A stretch of 64,000 nt of DNA from Rossellomorea sp. SC111 (GCF_024733565.1 NZ_JANIOC010000013.1:1-64000), one strand, 5' to 3'; shown: positions 9,538 through 20,440, numbered from the stretch's first letter. Made by a program: numbers and translations. Notes: generated by a model from the sequence alone, not told the origin.

Positions 9538-12171
9538 TTAAATGGATTTGACCCATTCTTCTACAAATTGAAGGGCTTCTTCGACTTTTTCCGGGTTTTT
9601 ACCGCCGGCCTGGGCCATGTCCGGACGGCCGCCGCCTCCTCCACCACAGCGTGAAGCGACTTCTTTCACCAATTTGCCGGCATGATATCCTTTTTCGACT
9701 AAGTCATCCGTAACTCCTGCAATAATGGTCACTTTCTCGTCACCAGTTGTTGCCAGTACGATCACCCCGGATGAAAGCTTCTTCTTAAGATCATCCATCA
9801 TCGTGCGCAGTCCGTTGCTGTCACCGGCTGCCACTTTTGCAGACAGGACATTCACACCATCAATGACCTTCACTCGATCCGTTAAGCTGCCTGCTTCTAT
9901 GTTAGACAACTTTGCAGATAATGATTCATTTTCCCTTTGAAGCTCTTTCATCTCACCTAATAATGAGTCTACCCGATTGACTACTTCTTTCGGATTCGAT
10001 TTCAGTTTAGCTGCAACCTCTTTCAGTTGAGATACCTGATCATTCAATACTTTATACGCATTTTCTGCCGTAACGGCTTCGATCCTTCTAGTACCTGCAC
10101 CGATCCCGCTTTCAGAGAGGATCTTGAATAGGCCGATCTCGGATGTATTGGATACGTGACACCCTCCGCAAAGCTCCAGGCTGTAGTCTCCAATCGATAC
10201 GACACGTACTTCTGAACCGTATTTCTCACCGAATAACGCCATGGCACCCATCTCTTTAGCCTCGGATAGAGATTTCAGGGCCGTATTCACCGACAGTGCC
10301 TTCCAAACTTTCTCATTGACGATGGTTTCGATCCGTTCCATTTCTTCAGGTGACACAGATCCGAAATGGGAGAAATCAAAGCGCAGTCGATCAGGTTCAA
10401 CAAGGGAACCTGCCTGATTCACATGATCTCCAAGGACATCTTTCAATGCCTGATGAAGTATGTGGGTCGCTGTATGGTTTTTCTCCACTTTTGTCCTGGA
10501 TTCCCGGGAAACCTTGGCAAGGACCTCGGTACCCTGCTCCAATGTCCCCTCTTCCACTACTGCTGTGTGAAGGTTTTGTCCATTCGGTGCTTTTTTGACT
10601 GTTTTGACGAATACTTTCACACCTTCTGCTTCGATATATCCCTTATCCCCGATCTGTCCACCGCTCTCTGCATAGAAAGGGGTCTCGTTTAGGATGAATT
10701 GGCATTCCTGACCTGTTCCGACTTTAGGCTGACGTAAATTGTCCACCAATAATTCAAGGACTGTGGCTGTATTTTCAAGTGTGTCATATCCGACAAAGCG
10801 GCTTTCCACTGTTATATCACTCAGGATTCCACCTTGCACCTGCATGCTTCCTACATCCTGGCGGGCAGATCTCGCTCTTTCACGCTGACCTTCCATCTCT
10901 CTTTCAAAACCTTCATGATCAACCGTCAATCCTTCTTCCTCAGCGTACTCTTCCGTCAGTTCAACAGGGAAGCCATACGTGTCATAAAGACGGAAGACAT
11001 CTTCACCGGGGATCATGTTACTCCCGGAAGATTTTTGCACCTTGACGATGGAGGAAAGGATAGCCAGGCCATCATTCAATGTCTCATGGAAACGATCCTC
11101 TTCATTTTTCACCACTTTTTGGATGAATTCTGCTTTTTGCTTCACTTCCGGATAGAAGTCAACCATGATTTCAGAAACCACAGGAACCAGCTCATACATG
11201 AATGGGCGGTTGATTTCGATCTGTTTTGCAAAGCGGACAGCGCGGCGAAGAAGTCTTCTTAAGACATATCCGCGGCCTTCATTGGAAGGGAGGGCCCCGT
11301 CACCGATTGCGAAGGAAACCGTTCTGATATGATCGGCGATCACTTTGAATGCGACATCAATATCATCATTCTTGCCGTAGGATTGACCTGAGATCTTTTC
11401 CGTTTCCCCGATGATCGGCATAAATAAATCTGTGTCAAAGTTCGTCGGGACTTCCTGAACGACACATGCCATCCGCTCTAGGCCCATACCAGTATCGATG
11501 TTCTTCTTAGGAAGCGGTGTATACGTTCCGTCAGGATTGTGATTGAATTGTGAGAACACAAGATTCCATACTTCAAGATAACGATCATTTTCCCCGCCTG
11601 GATATAATTCGGGATCTTCCGGATTATCTCCATATTGGGGTCCGCGATCATAGAAGATTTCTGTATTCGGACCACTCGGGCCTTCCCCGATATCCCAGAA
11701 GTTCCCTTCGATTCGGATGATCCGTTCAGCAGGGACGCCCACTTTTTGGTTCCAGATGTCAAACGCTTCGTGATCCTCCGGGTGGATCGTGACAGATAGC
11801 TTTTCAGGATCGAATCCAACCCATTTGGCATCCGTCAGGAACTCCCAAGCCCATTCTATCGCTTCGACTTTGAAATAATCCCCGATGGAGAAGTTTCCGA
11901 GCATTTCGAAAAACGTATGATGACGGGCTGTTTTCCCTACATTCTCGATATCGTTCGTACGAATCGATTTCTGTGCATTCACGATTCTCGGATTTTGAGG
12001 GATCACACGTCCATCAAAATATTTCTTTAATGTCGCTACCCCGCTATTGATCCATAATAGGGACGGATCTTCGTGGGGAACCAATGATGCACTCGGCTCT
12101 ACTCCGTGTCCTTTTTCCTGAAAGAAATCTAAAAACTTCTGACGAATTTCTGCGCCTGTTAATTTGTTCAT
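9538..12171 (-). CDS. alaS: Alanine--tRNA ligase
   Basis: Charges tRNA-Ala and edits mis-charged Ser or Gly. The full-length 877-residue enzyme has the class II catalytic core (motif [20 protein letters not shown] onward), the editing domain with metal ligands HTATH and CGGCH, and the C-Ala domain ending in a glycine-rich [16 protein letters not shown]. The ATG at 12171 lies directly downstream of a T-box leader, so expression should rise when uncharged tRNA-Ala accumulates. A perfect sigma-A promoter precedes the leader. Confidence 0.97.
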   Translation of the reverse strand: MNKLTGAEIRQKFLDFFQEKGHGVEPSASLVPHEDPSLLWINSGVATLKKYFDGRVIPQNPRIVNAQKSIRTNDIENVGKTARHHTFFEMLGNFSIGDYFKVEAIEWAWEFLTDAKWVGFDPEKLSVTIHPEDHEAFDIWNQKVGVPAERIIRIEGNFWDIGEGPSGPNTEIFYDRGPQYGDNPEDPELYPGGENDRYLEVWNLVFSQFNHNPDGTYTPLPKKNIDTGMGLERMACVVQEVPTNFDTDLFMPIIGETEKISGQSYGKNDDIDVAFKVIADHIRTVSFAIGDGALPSNEGRGYVLRRLLRRAVRFAKQIEINRPFMYELVPVVSEIMVDFYPEVKQKAEFIQKVVKNEEDRFHETLNDGLAILSSIVKVQKSSGSNMIPGEDVFRLYDTYGFPVELTEEYAEEEGLTVDHEGFEREMEGQRERARSARQDVGSMQVQGGILSDITVESRFVGYDTLENTATVLELLVDNLRQPKVGTGQECQFILNETPFYAESGGQIGDKGYIEAEGVKVFVKTVKKAPNGQNLHTAVVEEGTLEQGTEVLAKVSRESRTKVEKNHTATHILHQALKDVLGDHVNQAGSLVEPDRLRFDFSHFGSVSPEEMERIETIVNEKVWKALSVNTALKSLSEAKEMGAMALFGEKYGSEVRVVSIGDYSLELCGGCHVSNTSEIGLFKILSESGIGAGTRRIEAVTAENAYKVLNDQVSQLKEVAAKLKSNPKEVVNRVDSLLGEMKELQRENESLSAKLSNIEAGSLTDRVKVIDGVNVLSAKVAAGDSNGLRTMMDDLKKKLSSGVIVLATTGDEKVTIIAGVTDDLVEKGYHAGKLVKEVASRCGGGGGGRPDMAQAGGKNPEKVEEALQFVEEWVKSI

Positions 12172-12174
12172 ATC

Positions 12175-12470
12175 AAGCTTCCTCCTTTATATGTATGGTT
12201 AAAAAAGAATACAAAAAAGCCCTCATCCCTAAAACAGGGACGAGAGCTGTTTCTCGCGGTACCACCCTGGTTATGAATAAACGCGATGGCGTCCATTCAT
12301 CCCTCAATACACCTTAACGCGGCCGGACGGCAGGCTTTACCTGCACTCAGGATTAGCATTCGGTTATCCTTCATCTGAAACCCCTTGCAGCCTGGGGGAT
12401 TTCTCTCTGGAAGATGGACTATAACGTACTCGGTCCTTCATTGTTTTCATTTTATGCGAATACTTGTATA
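12175..12470 (-). promoter_or_regulatory. T-box leader of alaS
   Basis: The conserved T-box sequence AGGGTGGTACCGCG reads on the minus strand at 12255-12268. It is followed by a terminator hairpin (CTCGTCCCT / AGGGATGAG) and TTTTTTG at 12213-12247. The stem I region begins with an AGTA-type box (GAGTACG). A GCT (Ala) triplet in GAATGCTAATCC is the candidate specifier, consistent with alaS. This explains the 337-base gap between yrrI and alaS. Confidence 0.93.
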
Positions 12471-12476
12471 TGTTGG

Positions 12477-12505
12477 ATTATAGAAATATTCATGGTATTT
12501 GTCAA
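12477..12505 (-). promoter_or_regulatory. Sigma-A promoter of the alaS leader
   Basis: Exact consensus: -35 TTGACA (12500-12505), 17-base spacer, -10 TATAAT (12477-12482). The -35 box lies only 3 bases beyond the yrrI stop codon. Confidence 0.9.
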
Positions 12506-12508
12506 TGA

Positions 12509-13603
12509 TCATTCCCATTTTTCAGTATTGTCATTCTTCAGCGCATGAAGAAAATGGGTCCTGCCGTGTAATATTGCCACCCTTATGACCGCCAGAAACG
12601 GAACCGCCACGATCATTCCGATCACTCCTCCCACCTCACCTCCGAGGATCAAAGCCCCCATGATGAAGAGAGGATGCATATGAAGGCTTTTCCCGACGAT
12701 GAGGGGTGATAGGATATTCCCTTCCAGGAACTGCAGGACCACGACAAGGATGACCACATAAATCACCATATTCGTGGAAATCGTACTTGCCACGATGACT
12801 GCCGGTACAGCCCCGATGATCGGGCCGAAATAAGGGATCACATTTGTGACACCGATGATCAAGCCGAGAATGAGTGGATATTTCATACCCATCATCCAAA
12901 GGGTGATGGCTGAAATACCCCCGATGATCAAACAAACCAAGAGCTGCCCCCTGATGTATCCTCCAAGGGATTCATCCACGTCACGTGAAAATGATATCGC
13001 ACTCTGCCTCCATTTTTTCGGGGTGAGCTGCCACATGAACGCCTTGACTTTTGTCATATCCTTCAATAAATAAAAGGATACGAAGGGAATGATGGCCACG
13101 ATGAGCAGACTGTTCATGAACTTCATGAGGGTTGCGAGGACCAAAGCCACAAGCCCCGTCACCCATGCCTCAAGCCCGTCGATTCGCTTCTCGAGCTGCG
13201 ACTGGATCCCGTCTGGCCAAGTTGCAGTTTCACTCTGAACAATCTTAAGCCACCCCTGATACTGCTTTGTGAAAACGGGGGCATTCTCTGACAAATCCCT
13301 AAGCTGATGAATGACGGCAGGGGTCCCTTTGTAAATGGCATAGGCCAATCCCCCAAAGAAGAGGAGATAGATGAAGAGGATGGCAATTCCCCTATGAATG
13401 CCTGCCTCATGCAGTTTTTCCACTACAGGGTGAAGCAGGTAGGCGATGAATCCGCCTATGACGAAAGGAAGCAGGGAAAAGAATAATACCTCTAGTACGG
13501 GATCCCAAACGGGCTTCAATAAATACAGAACATATAGGAATAATGCAAGAATAAGGGCCATTGAAAGCCTGTATATCCACTTGGCATAGGTTCTCTTCTC
13601 CAT
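12509..13603 (-). CDS. yrrI: AI-2E family transporter YrrI
   Basis: Multi-spanning membrane protein (364 residues) of the PerM/TqsA family; members are proposed exporters or ion-coupled transporters, with substrate unknown here. About eight hydrophobic segments are seen, with the family C-terminal block ILGLIIGVTNVIPYFGPIIGAVPAV and the ending ILGGEVGGVIGMIVAVPFLAVI. The ATG at 13603 is preferred to a GTG three codons upstream because GGAGGTG sits 6 bases before it. Same position next to alaS as in B. subtilis. Confidence 0.9.
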   Translation of the reverse strand: MEKRTYAKWIYRLSMALILALFLYVLYLLKPVWDPVLEVLFFSLLPFVIGGFIAYLLHPVVEKLHEAGIHRGIAILFIYLLFFGGLAYAIYKGTPAVIHQLRDLSENAPVFTKQYQGWLKIVQSETATWPDGIQSQLEKRIDGLEAWVTGLVALVLATLMKFMNSLLIVAIIPFVSFYLLKDMTKVKAFMWQLTPKKWRQSAISFSRDVDESLGGYIRGQLLVCLIIGGISAITLWMMGMKYPLILGLIIGVTNVIPYFGPIIGAVPAVIVASTISTNMVIYVVILVVVLQFLEGNILSPLIVGKSLHMHPLFIMGALILGGEVGGVIGMIVAVPFLAVIRVAILHGRTHFLHALKNDNTEKWE

Positions 13604-13698
13604 CACGGGCACCTCCTTCTTTTCTTCTCTAGTGTTTGAAAATAGGAGGTGGTTTTATTCATGGGACTCCTTCAAACTTCATTCTTTCATACAAAGAA

Positions 13699-13734
13699 CA
13701 AAAAAAGAGACTGACCCACAATGAGCCAGTCCCT
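13699..13734 (-). terminator. Intrinsic terminator after yrzQ
   Basis: Minus-strand hairpin GACTGGCTCA / TGGGTCAGTC (one G-U pair) followed by TCTTTTTTT. Confidence 0.85.
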
Positions 13735-13742
13735 TTCAGCTG

Positions 13743-13874
13743 TTAAAAAAGTTTCTTTACTTGTTTACGGATTCGTTTCATTTGTCTCTGACTCATCATA
13801 TTGGATCTTTGAGAATAGATGGAAGCAGCGACCCCTGCTCCAAAACCAACGATGGATGCAAATGTTTTATTCAA
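13743..13874 (-). CDS. yrzQ: Small YrzQ-like protein (DUF3918)
   Basis: A 43-residue protein starting at TTG, with AGAGGTG 6 bases upstream. The sequence begins MNKTFASIVGFGAGVAASIY and ends in a very basic tail (KRIRKQVKKLF). A short glycine-rich hydrophobic N-terminal half followed by NMMSQRQMKRIRK matches the YrzQ pattern of B. subtilis, which occupies the same position near alaS. Function unknown. It follows yrzR by 15 bases and is closed by a terminator. Confidence 0.8.
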   Translation of the reverse strand: MNKTFASIVGFGAGVAASIYSQRSNMMSQRQMKRIRKQVKKLF

Positions 13875-13889
13875 GAAAGACACCTCTTC

Positions 13890-14075
13890 CTAGCTTAGTC
13901 GGCGTTCTTCCTCATCAAACAAGTCATCTAAGGAGCTTAGTGACCCATCCTCTTCCACTTGGTGAGTATGAATGACTCCCTTAGATAAGGAAAGTTCAAT
14001 ATAGCAGCCCCAACAGTAGTATTGGTTGATGCCGATCTTTCCGATATCTTTGCTCTGACAATTTGGACACTTCAT
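13890..14075 (-). CDS. yrzR: Small zinc-ribbon protein, YrzR-like
   Basis: A 61-residue protein with two CxxC pairs, KCPNC and YCWGC, about 18 residues apart, expected to form one zinc ribbon, then an acidic tail (SLSSLDDLFDEEER). The ATG at 14075 is set by GAGGTG 9 bases upstream. The name rests on position, pairing with yrzQ and overall recall of the B. subtilis small protein, so the symbol is less certain than the fold. No function is known. Confidence 0.75.
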   Translation of the reverse strand: MKCPNCQSKDIGKIGINQYYCWGCYIELSLSKGVIHTHQVEEDGSLSSLDDLFDEEERRLS

Positions 14076-14177
14076 CGGTACGTTCACCTCAGGGCTTCAC
14101 CAGATAATGGTGATTATTCCCTACCATCATGTCCAATCAGTGCATGTTTTATACTTGTTTAATGAGTTTCAACGCAC

Positions 14178-14202
14178 GAACATTGATGAAACATCAACGT
14201 TC
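14178..14202. repeat. Imperfect palindrome between bioB and yrzR
   Basis: GAACATTGATG and CATCAACGTTC are complementary arms (one G-T mismatch) around AAA. No T-run follows on either strand, so it is not an obvious terminator; it could be an operator or part of an attenuator. Confidence 0.5.
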
Positions 14203-14269
14203 TTATATAGTGTGGGATATTTTCCTGAATTCATAAGGAGTAACCTTTTCCATAGCACCCATTGAAATT

Positions 14270-15277
14270 TTATAGAGTGGTGAAAGACTGCCCGACTTCT
14301 TCCTTCACATAATCAATTTCAAACCCGAGATCTTCAAGCATTCTATGGTCCGTTGTCCCGTCCTGTCCTGCGGTCGTCAAGTAATCCCCGACAAAAATCG
14401 AGTTTGCAGGATAAAGGCCCAATGGCTGCAGGCTTCTCAGATTCACTTCACGTCCACCGGATATCCTGATCTCTTTCGTCGGATTGATGAAGCGCATCAA
14501 GCAAAGGACCTTTAAGCAATATCTCGGGTTCAGTTCATCCGTTCCTTCAAGAGGCGTCCCATCAATGGCATGAAGGAAATTGACCGGTATCGAGTCCGCG
14601 TCGAGAATCTTCAGGCTGTTTGCCATATCCACAACATCCTGAAGCGTTTCTTTCATTCCGACGATGATACCCGAGCACGGGGAAATACCTTCTGCCTTTG
14701 CCTGTTCCACGGTATTCACCCTATCTTCATATGTATGGGAAGTGGTGATGTTTTCATGGTGGTTAACGGATGTATTGATGTTATGGTTGTAACGGTCAAC
14801 CCCTGCTTCCTTTAACCGTTTCGCCTGGTCGCCCTTTAATAATCCCAGGCACGCGCATATCTTCAAATGATACTGTTCCTTGATTTCTTTAACCGCCGAT
14901 ACCACATGATCCACTTCCCGATTGCTCGGGCCCCGGCCACTTGCCACGATGCAGTAAGTGCCGACATTCAGTTGATGAGCATTTTCTGCTCCCTTCAGGA
15001 TTGTTTCTTTATCCACCATACGGTACTTCTCAATCGGTGCATCAGAGACGCTCGACTGGGAACAGTACCCGCAATTCTCAGGACACAGTCCAGATTTAGT
15101 ATTGATGATCATATTTAATTTGACCTTATTCCCATAATAATGTTTCCGGATCAAGTACGCGCTGTGCAATAATTCCAGAAGTTCATCATCAGGACTTTGC
15201 AGGATGGATAACGCTTCTTCATTCGTTAGTTCTCTTCCCTCGATGACCTGTTCGGCTAGTTCTTTCCACGTTTTCAT
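14270..15277 (-). CDS. bioB: Biotin synthase
   Basis: Radical SAM enzyme that inserts sulfur into dethiobiotin. The 335-residue product has the radical SAM cluster motif CPENCGYC (Cys65, 69, 72), the second-cluster residues in the conserved NLGTYCIVASGRGPS region (Cys in TYCIVA), CACLG, and the Arg of RISGGRE. It starts 15 bases after the bioY stop with GGGAGG upstream, so it is cotranscribed with bioY from a BirA-controlled promoter. The other biotin genes are not in this window. Confidence 0.96.
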   Translation of the reverse strand: MKTWKELAEQVIEGRELTNEEALSILQSPDDELLELLHSAYLIRKHYYGNKVKLNMIINTKSGLCPENCGYCSQSSVSDAPIEKYRMVDKETILKGAENAHQLNVGTYCIVASGRGPSNREVDHVVSAVKEIKEQYHLKICACLGLLKGDQAKRLKEAGVDRYNHNINTSVNHHENITTSHTYEDRVNTVEQAKAEGISPCSGIIVGMKETLQDVVDMANSLKILDADSIPVNFLHAIDGTPLEGTDELNPRYCLKVLCLMRFINPTKEIRISGGREVNLRSLQPLGLYPANSIFVGDYLTTAGQDGTTDHRMLEDLGFEIDYVKEEVGQSFTTL

Positions 15278-15292
15278 CTGTCATCCTCCCCG

Positions 15293-15889
15293 TTAAGCTG
15301 CCCGCTTCAGATTTCTGAATGTACTTTTTGATAGCACCGACTTCTCTAAACGATGTGCCATGACACCTGCACAGACGGCTAAGATGATGTCTTTCGGCAG
15401 CGGTACCACCATCCATGCCCATGCGAGCTTATAAGTGAATCCTTCCGGGGCATGTGCCCAGAACTTGTAGGCAGCGTACATCCAGTTTGTTCCCACTACA
15501 TAATTGACCACCATCCCCACCAGTGCAGCGAAGATATATACTTTGATTCCACTATGTTTTTCCACGATTTTCCCTGTGATGTACGCAGTGAAAATAAACG
15601 AAACGACAAATCCGAAAGTCGGGCTCACAATCGAAGATAGCCCTGCTCCAAATCGTGCAAATACAGGGACACCCACGAGTCCGACCAATGCGTACACTGT
15701 CATGGAAATCGCCCCGATCCTGCTTCCCAGGATCGCACCTGCTAAAATGGCGAAGAAGGTTTGTAACGTAATCGGCACACCGCCCACTACCATAAAAGGT
15801 ACGAATGTCGTGATGTTGGCACCGATTGCCATAAGTGCAACAAACATCCCTGCCAGTGTAAGATCGATCGTCCTTAATTTTCTGTTCAT
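15293..15889 (-). CDS. bioY: Biotin transporter substrate-binding subunit BioY
   Basis: S component of an ECF-type vitamin transporter, capturing biotin in the membrane. The 198-residue protein has about six membrane segments and the family features GGVPITLQTFFAILAGAILG and FGFVVSFI with GTNWMY later. Regulated by the BirA-type operator directly upstream. The energy-coupling EcfA/EcfT genes lie elsewhere. First gene of bioY-bioB. Confidence 0.94.
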   Translation of the reverse strand: MNRKLRTIDLTLAGMFVALMAIGANITTFVPFMVVGGVPITLQTFFAILAGAILGSRIGAISMTVYALVGLVGVPVFARFGAGLSSIVSPTFGFVVSFIFTAYITGKIVEKHSGIKVYIFAALVGMVVNYVVGTNWMYAAYKFWAHAPEGFTYKLAWAWMVVPLPKDIILAVCAGVMAHRLEKSVLSKSTFRNLKRAA

Positions 15890-15925
15890 CTGTCTTCCCC
15901 CATCTGTCTTATTATCTACAAGATA

Positions 15926-15955
15926 AGAATATCGTTTTCATTAAATATATGTCAA
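15926..15955 (-). promoter_or_regulatory. Sigma-A promoter of bioY-bioB
   Basis: Minus-strand -35 TTGACA (15950-15955), 18-base spacer, -10 TATTCT (15926-15931). The -35 box is one arm of the BirA operator. Confidence 0.75.
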
Positions 15956-15978
15956 CTCAAATTTATATTAGGTTGACA
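15950..15978 (-). promoter_or_regulatory. BirA operator upstream of bioY
   Basis: TGTCAAC (15950-15956), 15-base spacer, GTTGACA (15972-15978), a perfect inverted repeat of the Gram-positive BirA type. It covers the -35 box, so binding of BirA-biotinyl-AMP should block RNA polymerase. Confidence 0.85.
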
Positions 15979-15984
15979 ATAAAC

Positions 15985-16023
15985 CTAAAAAAAGTTGATG
16001 AATGAGATCGTCATTCATCAACT
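15985..16023 (-). terminator. Intrinsic terminator of recD2
   Basis: Minus-strand AAAGTTGATGAATGA / TCATTCATCAACTTT stem followed by TTTTTTA; its base abuts the recD2 stop codon. Confidence 0.9.
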
Positions 16024-18423
16024 TTAGGCCTTCATGAAATCGTAAGGACTGATCCCTTCCATTCCAATCATCGGGTCTTCATTCAGCAAGAATTCTTCAA
16101 TGGGTAAGTCCCCCTCTGGTGAATTCTCTTCCACACGACTACCATCATGAGCCGGTAAGCCCCTCAGCTTCTCTCTCAGTGTCGTTTTCCTGAGGAAATC
16201 ATCTTCCCTCTCCACTCCAAGTTTGAAAGCATCGAGCTCCCCGCAGAGAATGAGGAACTGCTTGCTCCTTGTAATGGCTGTGTATAGGAGATTTCTTCGC
16301 AACATCCGGTAATAACTCTTCACGACAGGCAGTATGACAATGGGGAACTCGCTTCCCTGGGATTTATGGATCGAGCAGCAATACGCATGGGTGATTTGCA
16401 TGAGGTCCTGCCGTGTATATGTGACCTCATTGCCTTCATATGAAACGATGATCATGTCTTGTTTTTCGGTGTTTTCCTTTGCATAAAAGATTGAAACGAT
16501 TTCACCGATATCCCCGTTGAAAACATTGTTTTCAGGTTGATTGACAAGCTGAAGAACCTTATCCCCGATACGGTATTTCACATCCCCGAAGGCGATTTCT
16601 TTCCGGGTCCCATCATTACTGTTGAATATCTCTTGAAGAAGTTCATTCAAGCGGTCGATTCCTGCAGGCCCCCTGTACATAGGAGCAAGGACCTGTATAT
16701 CTTTTGGTGAGTAGCCCTTCTTCTTGGCATTTTCCACCACTTTCTGAACGACCTCGGAAATCTGATTCGTCCTGCAGGGAAAGAACGAACGATCTTTTTG
16801 CTGTTTTGTCAAATCTGCGGGAACCTGTCCCCTTTTCATATAGTGAGCGAGTTCGATGATCGAGGAGCCTTCTTCCTGCCTGTAAATATCCGTCAACCTG
16901 ACAGTCGGCACGGCTTCCGAATTCAATAAATCCTTCAACACCTGACCCGGCCCGACAGACGGTAATTGATCTTCATCCCCGACAAATATCACTTGAATAT
17001 CCTCAGGCAGAGCCTTAAGCAATTGATGGGCAAGCCAAGTGTCGACCATGGACACTTCGTCCACAATCAACAGCTTGCCCTCGATGGCCCGTTCTTCATC
17101 GCTCTGAAATCCTTCCTGACCATTCCATCCGAGGAGTCGGTGGATCGTCATGGCCGGCAGTCCCGTCGATTCAGTCATCCGCTTAGCAGCACGTCCTGTA
17201 GGGGCCGTCAGCAATACAGGGAACGGTTCATCTTTGTAATCCTTGGGATCCAGCGAACACCCGTGAAGATCAGCGAACAGTTCGACGATCCCCTGAATGA
17301 CAGTGGTCTTCCCGGTACCCGGCCCACCCGTCAACAGGAGCATGGGAGACATCAATGCCGTCTCGATGGCTTCCTTTTGAGAAGGCGCATACTGCACCCC
17401 AAGCCTGTCCTCCAGGGCCCCGAGAGACAGAAGGAATTCAGACTGGGGGAATTGATCTTCATACTGTGTTTGGGACAGTATCTTTTCAATATTGGTCACA
17501 ATCCCCTTTTCAGAAAAATAGAGGGAAGGAACATATACCTTCGTCCCTTCACCGATGACCTTACTTTCTTCTTCCAACGAAACCAATTGAGCGGAAATGT
17601 CGGTGAATTCGATTCTCTCAGGCTGACTTTTCTCAAGGAGCTCTTTCACAGTTACAATGAGTTCTTCCGCTTCAAGATACACATGACCCTGCTTGACGCA
17701 CGTTTGTTCCAGGGTATATAAACAGCCGGCTTTGATCCGGTCCGGATGACTGCCTGTCAAACCAATCTTGGACCCCAATTCATCCGCCCGGGTAAAACCG
17801 ATTCCTTCAATATCTTCCACAAGCTTATAAGGATTCTTTTGAATGATTTCAAGTGCCTGTTCTTTATAAGCCTGATAGACCTTCATGGAAATCTGGGGAC
17901 CGAATCCCAGCTCATTGAGCATGATCATGACCCGCTCGAGGCCCTGATGCTCCGATAGCGTATCATAGATACTCTTCGCCTTTTCTTTTGGAAGCTTCGG
18001 AATTTCATCTAAGAGGTTTGGATTTTCGAGGATTTTGCTTATCGCATTTTCCCCGATATGCTCCACTATCTTCTCAGCTGTTTTTTTCCCGATCCCTTTG
18101 AATAGATCACTTGATAAATAATGGACGACGCCCTGTGTGGTTTGGGGAATTTCTTTCTTGAAATGCTTGGCATGAAACTGCATGCCGAATCTCGGATGCT
18201 CTTGAAACCTTCCGTAAAATACATACGTCTCATCTTCATGTATCTTGGGGAAATTCCCGGTTACGACCGCTTCTTTATCCTCGTACGAATCATTCGTTTC
18301 GTCCACCCGGATTCTCACAACCGAATAGAGATTTTCCTCATTATGAAAAATGGTGACAAGATGCCTTCCTTTTATATAGATTTCTTCCTCACCAAACAGC
18401 TTTAAAGAGTCTTGCTGGCTCAA
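16024..18423 (-). CDS. recD2: RecD2-type DNA helicase (YrrC)
   Basis: 5'-3' superfamily 1B helicase not in a RecBCD complex, acting in replication fork stability and repair. The 799-residue product has the long N-terminal region with helix-hairpin-helix segments (SSDLFKGIGKKTAEKIVEHI and VEDIEGIGFTRADELG), then the helicase core with Walker A GGPGTGKTT (366-374), LLIVDEVSMVD, FVGDEDQLPSVGPG and the C-terminal HKSQGSEFP and YTAITRSK. The start is TTG, 9 bases after GGGGG; the N-terminus then matches the family. It follows yrrB by 17 bases. Confidence 0.94.
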   Translation of the reverse strand: MSQQDSLKLFGEEEIYIKGRHLVTIFHNEENLYSVVRIRVDETNDSYEDKEAVVTGNFPKIHEDETYVFYGRFQEHPRFGMQFHAKHFKKEIPQTTQGVVHYLSSDLFKGIGKKTAEKIVEHIGENAISKILENPNLLDEIPKLPKEKAKSIYDTLSEHQGLERVMIMLNELGFGPQISMKVYQAYKEQALEIIQKNPYKLVEDIEGIGFTRADELGSKIGLTGSHPDRIKAGCLYTLEQTCVKQGHVYLEAEELIVTVKELLEKSQPERIEFTDISAQLVSLEEESKVIGEGTKVYVPSLYFSEKGIVTNIEKILSQTQYEDQFPQSEFLLSLGALEDRLGVQYAPSQKEAIETALMSPMLLLTGGPGTGKTTVIQGIVELFADLHGCSLDPKDYKDEPFPVLLTAPTGRAAKRMTESTGLPAMTIHRLLGWNGQEGFQSDEERAIEGKLLIVDEVSMVDTWLAHQLLKALPEDIQVIFVGDEDQLPSVGPGQVLKDLLNSEAVPTVRLTDIYRQEEGSSIIELAHYMKRGQVPADLTKQQKDRSFFPCRTNQISEVVQKVVENAKKKGYSPKDIQVLAPMYRGPAGIDRLNELLQEIFNSNDGTRKEIAFGDVKYRIGDKVLQLVNQPENNVFNGDIGEIVSIFYAKENTEKQDMIIVSYEGNEVTYTRQDLMQITHAYCCSIHKSQGSEFPIVILPVVKSYYRMLRRNLLYTAITRSKQFLILCGELDAFKLGVEREDDFLRKTTLREKLRGLPAHDGSRVEENSPEGDLPIEEFLLNEDPMIGMEGISPYDFMKA

Positions 18424-18440
18424 GGCAGTGAACCCCCTAA

Positions 18441-19112
18441 CTACTCACTTTGTTCATTTTGAAGCTTTTCGATCATCTTGATGCCATAACCCGCCAGCAT
18501 ATGATCAGGTTGAACTTCAATCGCTTTGTTGAAATACTTTAGTGCCGTATCCGCATCATCCTTGTGTCCTGCATACGCAACCCCCAGGTTGTAATAGGCA
18601 TCGGCATGCTCGGGATCTGCTTCCACGACTTGGGATAATTGAGTGATCGCTTCTTCATATGCTTCCACTTTAGCAAGACACAACCCTAATTGGAAACGGG
18701 CTTCGATGTCTTCTTCATTCAATTCGACACTTCGCTGAAAGTACGGTAAGGCAAATCTTGGCTGATCCAACTGGAATAGACTCATTCCAAGCATGAAGAA
18801 TACGTCTGCATTTTCCATTCCTTTGGAGATGGCCTTCTCAAATTGATCTTTTGCTTCGTCAAACTTATTCTCATTGAAGAACAGATTCCCGAGAGAGTAA
18901 TAAGCTGCTCCTGCGTTTTCATCGACGGAGATCGCCCGTTCAAAAAACTTCTTCGCTTTATCATTGTCACCAACCGACATCAATACGTTTCCAAAATTGA
19001 TATACCCAACCGGTTCCTTTGGATTTTCTTCGATGGCTTCTGTAAAGAGTTTCACCGCCTCTTCTACTTTTCCTTCTTGCAATAACTCTATTCCTTTTAA
19101 ATTCTTATCCAA
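18441..19112 (-). CDS. yrrB: Tetratricopeptide repeat protein YrrB
   Basis: Cytoplasmic scaffold of about 223 residues made almost entirely of TPR units of 34 residues (for example EPVGYINFGNVLMSVGDNDK, AGAAYYSLGNLFFNENKF, ADAYYNLGVAYAGHKDD), six repeats in all. B. subtilis YrrB is a TPR protein of similar length; its partners are not established here. The TTG at 19112 is preferred because GAGGTG lies 6 bases upstream; an in-frame GTG three codons earlier overlaps that site. Cotranscribed with recD2. Confidence 0.88.
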   Translation of the reverse strand: MDKNLKGIELLQEGKVEEAVKLFTEAIEENPKEPVGYINFGNVLMSVGDNDKAKKFFERAISVDENAGAAYYSLGNLFFNENKFDEAKDQFEKAISKGMENADVFFMLGMSLFQLDQPRFALPYFQRSVELNEEDIEARFQLGLCLAKVEAYEEAITQLSQVVEADPEHADAYYNLGVAYAGHKDDADTALKYFNKAIEVQPDHMLAGYGIKMIEKLQNEQSE

Positions 19113-19168
19113 TGTAAACACCTCTATATGGTCTATTATTTATGTATGGACTTCCATTTATCGTTACT

Positions 19169-19177
19169 AGTATAACA
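19169..19177 (-). promoter_or_regulatory. Candidate extended -10 promoter of yrrB-recD2
   Basis: Minus-strand TGTTATACT matches an extended -10 element about 55 bases upstream of the start; the -35 is poor. Confidence 0.4.
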
Positions 19178-19211
19178 TAAGGGACATCAGGAAATGGAAT
19201 CCTTCCTTATG

Positions 19212-19265
19212 AAAAAAAGGACTGAGAGAAAAGAGATTCCATCTCTCCTTTTCTCAGTCCTTTTT
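19212..19265 (-). terminator. Intrinsic terminator of mnmA
   Basis: Long stem built from AAAGGACTGAGA and TCTCAGTCCTTT with TTTTTTT on the minus-strand exit; nearly symmetrical, so it could work in both directions. Confidence 0.88.
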
Positions 19266-19275
19266 AAAGATTGTC

Positions 19276-20427
<1,152 letters not shown>

Positions 20428-20440
20428 TTAGACGACCATC

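Noticed and set aside
12084-12317. Short open frame on the plus strand near alaS
   Set aside because: It is antisense to the alaS T-box leader and start.
16966-17721. Open frame of about 250 codons on the plus strand
   Set aside because: It lies fully antisense to recD2, whose domains are complete; no ribosome binding site or family match.
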